This document shows, piece after piece, positions 1-6,838 of a stretch of 15,349 bases of DNA. The notes under the pieces were generated by a model. The model had not been told where the DNA came from and searched no databases. It was given only the letters and a program-made list of their open reading frames with translations. Source of the stretch: Planctomycetota bacterium (GTDB lineage: Bacteria; Planctomycetota; Planctomycetia; Pirellulales; Pirellulaceae). The first letter of the stretch is position 1, and every line of letters begins with the position of its first letter. Made by a program: the position numbers and the translations under genes. Location of the stretch: assembly GCA_026692885.1 (NCBI GenBank), contig JAPLNJ010000603.1, positions 1 to 15,349 of the forward strand. Reading direction: 5' to 3'.

Positions 1-286
1 CCGATCATTCGCCATCCCTCTGGCTTCGCGTAATTCGTTACCTCCTTACGTGCAAAGTTCTGTTCTGACCCGGTGGTTAGCCTTTGGCCAGGCCGGATTG
101 TCCGGCTGATTTGCAGCAGCTTATCTTGGCGCACTCATGATCGTATCGCCTGTGTTGCGAGTGCCGCAGACGGGTGCCTGGCGGAGCGGTTCCTCATCAA
201 TGCCAACTACCGCATCTTTCCCATCTTGACTCGCGTTTTCCGTATCCGCTGGGGCTTAGCCCCAGACCTGGCCCGCACAAAACAGT

Positions 287-461
287 GTCGCAAGGCAGGC
301 CAGAGTTTGTTCCACTTCTGTACCGCCCGCAGACATGGGTCAGTCGTTCAAATTTCAGTTTTTGCGGCCTCTGGGAAACGAAGGTGGAGAGTATCGCCGC
401 CCCAAAAACTTAAATTTGAACGACTGACCCTGGCCAATGTTTCCGCCCAGTTTTGCGCGGC
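287..461 (+). repeat. 175-bp repeat, copy A (inverted partner at 4692-4866)
   Basis: This segment matches the reverse complement of 4692-4866 over its full 175 bases with about 8 mismatches by eye. Inside it is a long hairpin: arms 337-367 and 400-430 (31 bases each, 2 mismatches) beginning GGGTCAGTCGTTCAAATTTC. The flanks of the hairpin, about 50 bases on the left and 31 on the right, are part of the conserved unit, so this is a defined element and not just a palindrome. The two copies point inward with the same end (TTTTGCGCGGC) facing the gene between them. No transposase is visible; a non-autonomous element moved by an enzyme encoded elsewhere is the simplest reading. Confidence 0.85.
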
Positions 462-675
462 TCGCCCCAGATCCCTCGGCGGCCTGCGCCGCCTATGCGT
501 AGGCGAGCCTCTCCGAGGCTCGCAAACCGGTCTCGGAGAGACCGGGCCTGGACCGCGCAAAACTGCGGAGTCGGGCGTCAAACGGATGGTCCTGTTTTCG
601 TTCCGCCCCCATCCGGGCTTGCCCCGGTGGAGCGAGGTTTCTGGACTACGCCACGGGTCCGCAACCGCCTCACCT

Positions 676-728
676 CTTCCGCCGCCTCCCGCCCGCCGCC
701 GGAGGCGGCGGGCGGGAGGCGGCGGAAG
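676..728. repeat. Perfect 25-bp-arm GC-rich hairpin
   Basis: Arms 676-700 and 704-728 are perfect reverse complements with the 3-base loop GGA. The arms are almost pure G+C, built from GCC/GGC and GGGAGG-type runs. It lies about 205 bases beyond the stop codon of the leftward SIR2-NACHT gene, so it could end or protect that transcript. No T-run follows on the leftward strand, so a classical intrinsic terminator is not supported. It may equally be a REP-like repeat. Confidence 0.8.
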
Positions 729-932
729 ACAGCACGGCTAGCGTCTGCCGACGTAGTGGTCGAAACCCAATTCCACCGGGGCCAGCCCGGATGGGGACCA
801 GACATGCCAAGCTGGAACAAAAGCCGGACCAGATCTCACCATGGCAAGGACTCTCTGGGATACAACTTTGCGCGGCCCAGACCGGGCCACGTGGTTCGCT
901 ACGCCTTCCGCTACGGCGGGAACGGGCGCGCT

Positions 933-3900
933 CTACCGAGCACCTTCTAAGGAGGAAACTGTCCTCGCGAGGCGGAAGCCCAGGTAGTTGAGCCGGAACG
1001 ACGGCACGAACCAGTAACGGAAGGCCGCCCGGCAGAGCTCGGCGTCGTTCCTCCAACAGCCGCCCCGGATCACCCGGTTCGAGCCTGATCCCGCCCCCGG
1101 CGGATCCTCGGCGGGCGAGCGCGCGTAGTACTCATCAGCATACCAATCCGCACACCACTCCCACACGTTCCCGTGCATGTCGTGCAGGCCCCAGGGATTC
1201 GGCTTCTTCGCCCCCACCGGCTGCGTCTGACCGCCGCTATTCTTGTCGAACCAGGCGTACTCCTCCAATAACTTCGCGTCGTCCCCAAAACGGTATTCCG
1301 TCGTGGTTCCAGCCCGGCAGGCGTATTCCCACTCGGCCTCGGTCGGCAGGCGGCCGCCTGCCCACTCGCAGTAGGCCCGCGCTTCGTCCCAACTCACGCC
1401 GACGACCGGCTGCTCCGGCTGATTGAAGCGCCGGGCGTCCCAGTATGCCGGTTTCTTGAGGGACTTGCCAACGGCTTCGAGGAAACGTCCGTATTGGCCA
1501 TTGGTGACGGGATACTTCCCGAACAGAAATCCGCGCGTGATGCGGACGCGGTGGACCGGCCGCTCGCCGCCCTTATTGGAACCCATCTGGAACTCGCCCG
1601 CCGGAATGGCCACGAAGCTGATCCCGGTCCGCTCGTCGACGAAGACGCCTCGCTCCGTCGGTTCGACGTGGACTTCGATCCCCAGGCGGGCCAAGATTTC
1701 CCGAGCAAATCCCCGCGTTTCCTGGTCTGGCGAGTCGGCCAGCTGGCGGCAGATATTTTCCAGTTCCGGGACTTGCTCGGCCCGGTCCCGCAACAGCCAC
1801 AGGATGGCGGCGACTCGCGCATCAGACGCACGCTCGGCGCGCACTTGTTTCGGCCGCGCGAGTCGAAACCGTTCTGCGATGGTCCAGAACCACGCCTTGC
1901 ATGTGTCTTGCGGCCGAGCGCGCTGGAGCGATTCGACGAACGGACCGCTGGCAAAGTAGAGGGCTTCGTCCAGACAGCGCTGCGCGAGATCGGGATGATG
2001 CTCCGCAATGCCGGCCTCCAGCAGGGCGCCAAAGAACGCTTCGCAGTACGGCCGCGACCGCCGCAACGACAGCAGGGCGACCTCGCGCCACCAGCTTTCC
2101 GCCGCCCGCGCCGCCAACTCCGGGGCCAGTCCCTCGCGGGCCGCGTGCTCCGCGGCCAAGTATTCCTGAAAGCTCAGGTGCAAGAAACCGCAACGGCCCT
2201 CGCCCTCGCCGGCCATGGCCAACACGCCCGTCTCGTCCCGCATCCGTTCCAGGAATCCGAGTCCGTCACTGCCCAGGCCCGAACTGGGGGCCACGTTCGC
2301 CAAGCCCTTGGCCGCCTCGGCGGCCAGGTCGGCCAAAGGTGCGGCCGTGCGGTCCTGCTGCTGGTGCATCCACCAGGCCACGCGGGCCAGCACCGCTTGG
2401 GCCGCTTCCGCATCGTAGGGCTTCAGGCCGGTTCCCAACTCCGCCGCGTACAAGTCGCGCCGCCAATACTCCAGCAGGACCCGCACACAGTGGGCGTACA
2501 GTTCGGCGCGCCCCGTGGGCAGCTTGCGTTCCTCGTGAAAGACGATGCACAGGATCGTGAGCAGGAGCGGGTTGGTGCACAGCTCGCGGATGTGGCCGGC
2601 CTGATACGCCGGACGAGCCAGGATGTCCAGCAGTTCGTGGCTGTCGGCCTGGGCCCGGGCCTTGGCCCGCCGCCCGGGGCCGAGCAGTTTTCCGTAGGCG
2701 GCGCCGAACCAGTCCCGCACAAATCGCTGGACTTGCTTGTCATCCAGCGGCCGGACATGGAACTCGACGAACTTGGACCCCAACGGCACTCCCTTGCGGA
2801 AATAGCCCTGGAAACGGCAGGTCACCAGAAACCGGTCCTCCGGCCGTCCGGCCAACGCCTTGCGGACCCAGCCGGCCACTTGTTTTCGCATCTCCGGATC
2901 GACGACTTCGTCCAAGCCGTCCAGAATCCAGAGCAACGGCCCGCCCCGGCCGTTCCACAAGTCCGGCCCCGGCGCATCCCGGCCGTCGGGGGCTTCTTCG
3001 CAGCGGGTCTCGGCTTCCAGAAACGCGCGCAGCCCTTGCTTTTCCGCCAGCGTTTCCCGGCGCAGATTCCGGAACCGCAGCAAGACCGGAATGGTGCCCG
3101 CGGGCAGCCCCACGTCCTCGGGCAGGCTCTGGCCGCTGGCCAGCCGCCAGGCAAGTTGCCGGGCACCGGTGGTCTTGCCCGAGCCGGGCTCGCCCAGCAG
3201 CACCACGCCGCGCTGTGCCAACTGCGACGCCTTGCGGAAGACTTTGCCCAGGTCCACGCGCTGCTCGTGCTCGGCATGCCCGTCGCGGTAGCGTTCCGTC
3301 GGGCGTTCCTCCAGCGAGCGGGCCAGCGTCGTCTGGAGCGGCACGTACGCTTCGTCGATCGGCAGTTCGACCTGCAGACTGCGGCCCATACCCAGGAGAG
3401 TCAGGGTTGCGGTCCGCCCGGCCAGACAGGTCAGGTAGTGGGCGATGTTCGCCGGCAGCGGGGACGGGACGCGGAGGACGGGTTCTTGCGGCAGGCCCTC
3501 TCCCTGGCGGGCCTGCGGCTCGGGGAACAGGCGTTCGAGAAATCCCGGCAAATCGTGGTACGTCTCGCCGTAAACCAACGGGAACAGACGGCCTCGCGGT
3601 TCGCGTGCGTCCTGCTTCCGCACGAGCCGGTAATGTCGATGCTCGACCTTGGCGGCCGCCTCGATCGCCGTAAGCCACGTGAGGAAATTGCCAAAGTTTG
3701 GGTCGGCCAGTCCTTCGTCGCCGCAGCCGACGAACAGGAAGCTCTTGGCGATGGCCAAGGCCCGCATCACGGCCTGCGTGTGCTCGTTGTTCTTCACAGC
3801 TTCGTAAGATCGGATGCCGAGCACGACCGAGTCCGGTTCTTGCCAATGTCCGTGCAAGTGCAGGACGCGACGTTCGTCGCCTCGTACGAAACGGGAAACA

Positions 3901-4340
3901 CTCGCCGCATCGGTCCAGCACACGTGTTTCAGCGGAGTGGTCTTCTCGATCAGGTCGTCGTAGTTGGTGGTGACCAAAGGTACGTCCAGCTTGACCAGCA
4001 GCTGGATGACCGCCGGGTCTTCCGGCTGGAGTTCGGCAAAAGCCTCCCGGAGCCAGCGGGCCAACTCGCCGCCCTGCTCGCGAAGCTTCTGATGCACCAA
4101 CTCGGCGGCCGAGAGCAGCATGTCCGGGTAAGATGCGTGCAATTGCCGACGGACGTCCTGGCACCAGTCATCCGGAACGCCGATGGTCCGGCAACGATCG
4201 ACGCCCGATTCGATCAATTCGCGCCAGCTGGGCGCACGCGAAGTCGTCGCCACGGAGACGCCGGAGCCCACCACGGCAACCACCTGTCCGCGCCCAATCA
4301 TGTCCCGCAGATCGATCTCGAATCCGGGCTCCTGCGACAT
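933..4340 (-). CDS. SIR2-NACHT-FGE protein, NLR-like candidate immune NTPase
   Basis: The protein has 1135 residues and three recognisable parts. Residues 10-275 are a SIR2-like NADase domain: GSGVS at 26-30, TTNYD at 124-128 (N126) and HLHG at 161-164 (H163), the Asn/His pair expected for NAD cleavage. Residues 365-735 are a NACHT/STAND NTPase: Walker A GEPGSGKTT at 383-391, Walker B LLWILDGLDE at 469-478, sensor-like VTCR at 506-509, and the FLHLSFQEYLAA motif at 719-730 typical of the following winged-helix region. A helical stretch to about 895 follows. Residues 906-1127 are an FGE-sulfatase domain (IPAGEFQMGS, GGRLPTEAEWEYA, GNVWEWCADWY, RVIRGGCW, LGFRLAR). The FGE catalytic Cys pair is not in the expected place, so a binding role is likelier than catalysis. 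AGGA lies 9 bases before the ATG. Known SIR2 and bacterial NACHT proteins deplete NAD+ or cause abortive death on phage sensing; that role here is inferred. No partner gene is adjacent. Confidence 0.9.
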   Translation of the reverse strand: MSQEPGFEIDLRDMIGRGQVVAVVGSGVSVATTSRAPSWRELIESGVDRCRTIGVPDDWCQDVRRQLHASYPDMLLSAAELVHQKLREQGGELARWLREAFAELQPEDPAVIQLLVKLDVPLVTTNYDDLIEKTTPLKHVCWTDAASVSRFVRGDERRVLHLHGHWQEPDSVVLGIRSYEAVKNNEHTQAVMRALAIAKSFLFVGCGDEGLADPNFGNFLTWLTAIEAAAKVEHRHYRLVRKQDAREPRGRLFPLVYGETYHDLPGFLERLFPEPQARQGEGLPQEPVLRVPSPLPANIAHYLTCLAGRTATLTLLGMGRSLQVELPIDEAYVPLQTTLARSLEERPTERYRDGHAEHEQRVDLGKVFRKASQLAQRGVVLLGEPGSGKTTGARQLAWRLASGQSLPEDVGLPAGTIPVLLRFRNLRRETLAEKQGLRAFLEAETRCEEAPDGRDAPGPDLWNGRGGPLLWILDGLDEVVDPEMRKQVAGWVRKALAGRPEDRFLVTCRFQGYFRKGVPLGSKFVEFHVRPLDDKQVQRFVRDWFGAAYGKLLGPGRRAKARAQADSHELLDILARPAYQAGHIRELCTNPLLLTILCIVFHEERKLPTGRAELYAHCVRVLLEYWRRDLYAAELGTGLKPYDAEAAQAVLARVAWWMHQQQDRTAAPLADLAAEAAKGLANVAPSSGLGSDGLGFLERMRDETGVLAMAGEGEGRCGFLHLSFQEYLAAEHAAREGLAPELAARAAESWWREVALLSLRRSRPYCEAFFGALLEAGIAEHHPDLAQRCLDEALYFASGPFVESLQRARPQDTCKAWFWTIAERFRLARPKQVRAERASDARVAAILWLLRDRAEQVPELENICRQLADSPDQETRGFAREILARLGIEVHVEPTERGVFVDERTGISFVAIPAGEFQMGSNKGGERPVHRVRITRGFLFGKYPVTNGQYGRFLEAVGKSLKKPAYWDARRFNQPEQPVVGVSWDEARAYCEWAGGRLPTEAEWEYACRAGTTTEYRFGDDAKLLEEYAWFDKNSGGQTQPVGAKKPNPWGLHDMHGNVWEWCADWYADEYYARSPAEDPPGAGSGSNRVIRGGCWRNDAELCRAAFRYWFVPSFRLNYLGFRLARTVSSLEGAR
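963..1067 (-). other. Candidate DGR-type variable region in the FGE/C-type-lectin end
   Basis: This codes for residues 1092-1126, from RGGCWRND to YLGFRLAR, nine residues before the C-terminus. The segment sits where variable regions lie in FGE-like targets of diversity-generating retroelements: at the protein's extreme end, between RGG-x-W and LGFR. Positions that are usually Asn-rich in template-derived sequences hold mixed residues here (R, N, D, F, Y, W, F, S, F, L, N, Y), many as NNC codons. C-ending codons are the norm in this GC-rich DNA, so that is weak support. No template repeat or reverse transcriptase was found in the window. Ordinary undiversified FGE-like domains have a similar ending. 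Confidence 0.3.
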
Positions 4341-4691
4341 CGTGCGTGATCCTAGCCAAATTCAGACATCGAGGAGACGGCTCAAAACAACGCTGCCAGG
4401 AACTGACACAGCCGCCACTGGGCTGGCGCTCGCGTGGCGGACCGTGCCTTTGCCCCACCGGCGAGAGCCATTCTATTGAAACCGAAAGCGAAAGCTACCA
4501 GGGAGGGAAAAATGGCTGAGCAGACGCATCGGCAACCGGCTTTCCGGAAGTAACCTTCCAAACCAGCCGATCCCTCCCACCACCTCCCCGCCTCGACCGT
4601 GCAGCCGTTCACCAATCGTCACGCGACAACAACCACGACCCCGAGCTGGATCGCCGCCCCCATCAACAACGCCGTCTACCCTCGCCCCGGG
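4341..4691. other. Intergenic region upstream of the SIR2-NACHT gene
   Basis: This is the presumed promoter side of the leftward SIR2-NACHT gene. I see no recognisable domain in any frame and cannot place a promoter with confidence. A 13-codon rightward frame with a purine-rich GGGAGGG before its ATG starts at 4512, but it is too short and featureless to call. Confidence 0.5.
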
Positions 4692-4866
4692 GCCGCGCAA
4701 AACTGGGCGGAAACATTGGCCAGGGTCAGTCGTTCAAATTTCAGTTTTTGCGGCGGCGAGACTCTCCACCCTCGTTGCCCAGAGGCCGCAAAAACTGAAA
4801 TTTGAAGGACTGACCCATGTCTGCGGGCGGAACAGAAGTGGAACAAACTCTGGCCTGCCTCGCGAC
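4692..4866 (-). repeat. 175-bp repeat, copy B (inverted partner of 287-461)
   Basis: This is the inverted copy of the 287-461 element, about 167 of 175 bases identical. Its internal hairpin has arms 4723-4753 and 4786-4816 (31 bases, 1 mismatch) and is better preserved than in copy A, which has 2 arm mismatches. With copy A it frames a 4.6-kb segment whose only gene is the SIR2-NACHT-FGE gene. Confidence 0.85.
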
Positions 4867-4892
4867 TGCCTCGCGAGCATTCGCGAATGCCC

Positions 4893-5340
4893 CCGAGAAG
4901 CTCCCGACGTAAGTCGGTGGGAGTGTTCCCGCCCTGTGCCTAACCCGGAGCCCCAGATCCGACCAGCCCGACTCGTCGGCTGCCCGCCGCCTCCGGCGGC
5001 GAGCAGCCGACGAGTCGCGAGAACTTGGTGAGTCGCCGTGGTGCTAGCACCAAACGGTTTTCGGGGTTGTCGGTGTCAAGAATTGGGGTTTTACGGTTTC
5101 GCATAGACGGACCGCCAGCTGGGCTCAGACGTACAGATTTCAGTTTTCGCGGGCAGAAGGCTTTTTATGGGCTTGAGCACACGACCGCGAAAACTGAAAT
5201 CTGTACGTCTGACCCCTTGTCTCGCGCCCTTTCCCGGCTGAACCGTTAAGTCCCATTCTTTACGCGCAAGGGCCAAGATAGCGTTTGGTGCTAGGAGTTG
5301 GCGGGACTGCTCTCACCGACTTACGTCGGGAGCTTCTCGG
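4893..5340. repeat. Nested inverted-repeat structure enclosing a MITE-like element
   Basis: The outer arms 4893-4933 and 5300-5340 are inverted copies (about 37 of 41 bases; 30 of the outer 31). Each arm itself contains a small hairpin, CCGAC-GTAA-GTCGG. Inside are a hairpin at 4970-5016 (outer arms GACTCGTCGGCTGC and its complement) and the MITE-like element 5044-5294. The arrangement suggests an older element invaded by a younger one, or one composite non-autonomous element. No open reading frame inside looks real. Confidence 0.65.
5044..5294. mobile_element. MITE-like element, copy 1
   Basis: Both ends carry the terminal inverted repeat CTAGCACCAAACG (5044-5056 and the complement at 5282-5294). 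A second conserved block, of the form AAGAATGGG...TTAACGGTTC, lies about 30-50 bases inside each end. The centre is a perfect 28-base-arm hairpin, 5125-5152 paired with 5185-5212, beginning TCAGACGTACAGATTTCAG. The same ends recur at 13289 and 15052, which shows this is a dispersed repeat. It has no coding capacity of its own. No clear target-site duplication is visible. Confidence 0.75.
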
Positions 5341-5704
5341 ACGGGCCCAGCTGGCAGTGACGGCATTTCGCAGTGTTGCGATCAACGCCCAATATCGAGT
5401 CACAGGCCGGTGGCCATGAACCAAACGGCTGACGTGATGACAACACACATCCTGGCCGAGAATGGCAGGGCCACGTCTGCGACTTGGCTTGCAGTTCCCC
5501 ACGATTCATACCGTGCGTCAGACGGAAGGCGAGAAACCACGAAGAGACTGGCCACGTCATCGAGCACCCACCCCGCCCTGCTCATGCCGCTTCGAGCGGA
5601 CCGAGCAGAAGCGGGGTTCCCGGATCCCCGCACGCCTCGTCGTTGACAGAAAAACGGGCGGGCTGAACAGTCGCCGAATGGGCACGCTGCCGAGATCGTC
5701 GCGC
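5341..5704. other. Intergenic region downstream of the His-rich protein gene
   Basis: No convincing coding sequence is seen. The only structured part is the 48-bp hairpin repeat at 5570-5617, which lies just past the stop codon of the leftward gene at 5705 and could act as its transcript end. Confidence 0.5.
5570..5617 (+). repeat. 48-bp hairpin repeat, copy 1
   Basis: It is a direct copy of 6506-6553 (44 of 48 bases match). It folds as nested stems: CCCCGC with GCGGGG, CTGCTC with GAGCAG, and CCGCT with AGCGG around a TCG loop. The two copies bracket the His-rich protein gene in the same orientation. Confidence 0.75.
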
Positions 5705-6319
5705 CTAATTGCGGAACAAACTCCACCCACCGTCGGAATCCACGCCGAACGTGTACGTGCCTCCAGCGAGGACCAGTTGCGTAAGTCCGTAACCATTACC
5801 CCGGTCGAACATGATTACGCAGCGCCGATACAGCGTCTGTATCTCGCCGGGTTGCAATAGGACTTGCTGGCCATTCAACGTGTAGGACACCGTAACTCCC
5901 ACTTCGGCCGGATTCACAATGCGGATGCACGTCGCGTCGTAGACAACCGGCGGGTAGACGAAGACCGGGCGGGCGACGACAACTCCGGATGGATACCGGT
6001 GAACCGGGTGGACCGGATACGAGTGGCGGTAAGTGGCCTCGGCCCGATGAACCTGGTATCCAGGGCGAATAGAATGCGCGGATGAATGTGCCAGATTGCC
6101 GTGAGCCGAGTGTGTGGCATGGACCTGGCCCGCGTGGACCGGGTTGGCACGGACCGGAGCGGCACGGACCGGAGCGGCACGGACCTGGCCAGCGTGGCTC
6201 GAAGCTTGCCCTGAATGTTTCGACTGATCACGGCGTTCCGCCATCACGGCCGAGGTCCCGAACGCCAGGAGTACGAGTGCAGCCACTGTCGAAATCAAGG
6301 GCGTATGACGAGCGTCCAT
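5705..6319 (-). CDS. Small exported His/Ala/Pro-rich protein of unknown function
   Basis: The protein has 204 residues from the ATG at 6319. I chose this start because the sequence then opens with a Sec signal peptide (MDARHTPLISTVAALVLLAFGTSAVMA) and an AGGGGAAG ribosome-binding stretch lies directly upstream; a longer in-frame ATG at 6433 would bury the signal. Residues 28-110 are low-complexity, rich in His, Ala, Pro and Arg, with imperfect five-residue repeats (VRAAP, VRAAP, VRANP, VHAGQ, VHATH). Residues 115-204 look like a compact beta-rich domain with PPVVYD, VTVSYTLNGQ and GTYTFGVDSDGGW, plus two Cys. It is probably periplasmic or surface-located. The His-rich section could bind metal ions or polyanions, but this is conjecture; I do not recognise the family. 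Confidence 0.75.
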   Translation of the reverse strand: MDARHTPLISTVAALVLLAFGTSAVMAERRDQSKHSGQASSHAGQVRAAPVRAAPVRANPVHAGQVHATHSAHGNLAHSSAHSIRPGYQVHRAEATYRHSYPVHPVHRYPSGVVVARPVFVYPPVVYDATCIRIVNPAEVGVTVSYTLNGQQVLLQPGEIQTLYRRCVIMFDRGNGYGLTQLVLAGGTYTFGVDSDGGWSLFRN

Positions 6320-6323
6320 GATT

Positions 6324-6331
6324 CTTCCCCT
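6324..6331 (-). promoter_or_regulatory. Ribosome-binding site deciding the 6319 start
   Basis: Read leftward this is AGGGGAAG, with the AGGGG core 7-8 bases from the ATG at 6319. It favours this start over the in-frame ATG at 6433, which would place 38 non-signal residues before the hydrophobic leader. Confidence 0.6.
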
Positions 6332-6505
6332 CGCTCTGTTTGATTGATTGCTTGGCGACCAGCCTCCGCTATTTGCCTTATGCCGAAACGGCGCCGCGTC
6401 GCGACACAGAATCCGAGAGGAATGGTGGTTCACTGCAAGATCTTGGCCGCGTGCTGGGGGAGAAACTTGGCTGCGTTCGCGTGCAATCGACTCGCCCGAT
6501 GGTAC

Positions 6506-6553
6506 ACCCCGGCCTGCTCATGCCGCTTCACGCGGACCGAGCAGAATCGGGGT
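6506..6553 (+). repeat. 48-bp hairpin repeat, copy 2
   Basis: Second direct copy of the 5570-5617 repeat, upstream of the His-rich protein gene. Compared with copy 1, the CCGCT/AGCGG inner stem and the outer GC stem each carry a change (GCTTCAC, AATCGGGG), so it is slightly more degraded as a hairpin. Confidence 0.75.
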
Positions 6554-6700
6554 GTGATGAGCTTGCTGGTTCAGCTTGTTTGACCTTCGTTGACCGTCCG
6601 CGGCAGGAAGTGCATCGGGAATGTCTCCCCGCTGGTTGCATCGCCTGCCCGCTCGTGGACAATGGTCGAAAACCTTCAGCAAGATGGGAGTGCCGCTGGG

Positions 6701-6820
6701 ATGTGGGAGATCACTCGACGCACGTTCGTCAAGGATCCGGTGTTGGCCTCGGCAGGGGAAGCCAACCAGCTGCTGAAACGTGACTACCGAGACCCGTGGA
6801 AGTACCCCGACTACGCTTGA
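6701..6820 (+). pseudogene. Tat-leader-like coding remnant
   Basis: A 39-residue frame starts MWEITRRTFVKDPVLASAG, which closely resembles a twin-arginine leader (RRTFVK followed by a small-residue stretch) but lacks a true hydrophobic segment. It runs straight into a charged, aromatic tail (LLKRDYRDPWKYPDYA) that looks like the end of a different or same larger protein. It ends 18 bases before the next ATG. The simplest reading is an internally deleted remnant of a Tat-exported protein. A real small leader peptide upstream of the hydrolase is possible but unsupported. Confidence 0.35.
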
Positions 6821-6838
6821 GACAAAGGACCGGAAGCC

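Larger units (their letters stand above)
1..932. other. Gene-poor region downstream of the SIR2-NACHT gene
   Basis: I see no convincing gene here; the open frames have no recognisable domain and overlap palindromes. The stretch holds a short hairpin at 249-265, the 175-bp repeat copy A at 287-461, a cluster of small palindromes at 491-545 (491-504, 503-523 and 527-545), and a very GC-rich perfect hairpin at 676-728. The first 40 bases, read leftward, contain a GGAGGT-like stretch and an ATG at 15, but only five codons lie inside the window, so nothing can be concluded about a gene running off the left edge. Confidence 0.6.

Noticed and set aside
1..15. Start of a leftward gene (ATG at 15, five codons to the edge)
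   Set aside because: Five codons are too few, and the surrounding sequence looks like a dispersed intergenic repeat.
1..932. A DGR template repeat or reverse transcriptase near the candidate variable region
   Set aside because: Reading both strands by eye, no stretch resembles 963-1067 and no reverse-transcriptase frame is present in the window.
906..1540. Reading the FGE domain as an active formylglycine-generating enzyme
   Set aside because: Beside the conserved RGG, the positions of the catalytic Cys pair hold N1098 and C1103 in a context (CRAAFR) typical of non-catalytic FGE-like domains; no sulfatase gene is near.
1494..4349. A 951-codon open frame on the plus strand opposite the SIR2-NACHT-FGE gene
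   Set aside because: It is an antisense shadow caused by high GC at third positions; the minus-strand frame carries all recognisable domains and a better ribosome-binding site.
4512..4553. A 13-codon peptide with a GGGAGGG ribosome-binding stretch
   Set aside because: Too short, without features, and not tied to any repeat or gene; chance occurrence is likely.
287..5340. A CRISPR array suggested by several similar palindromes
   Set aside because: The repeats are few, long, unevenly spaced and in both orientations, with no constant spacers and no cas genes.
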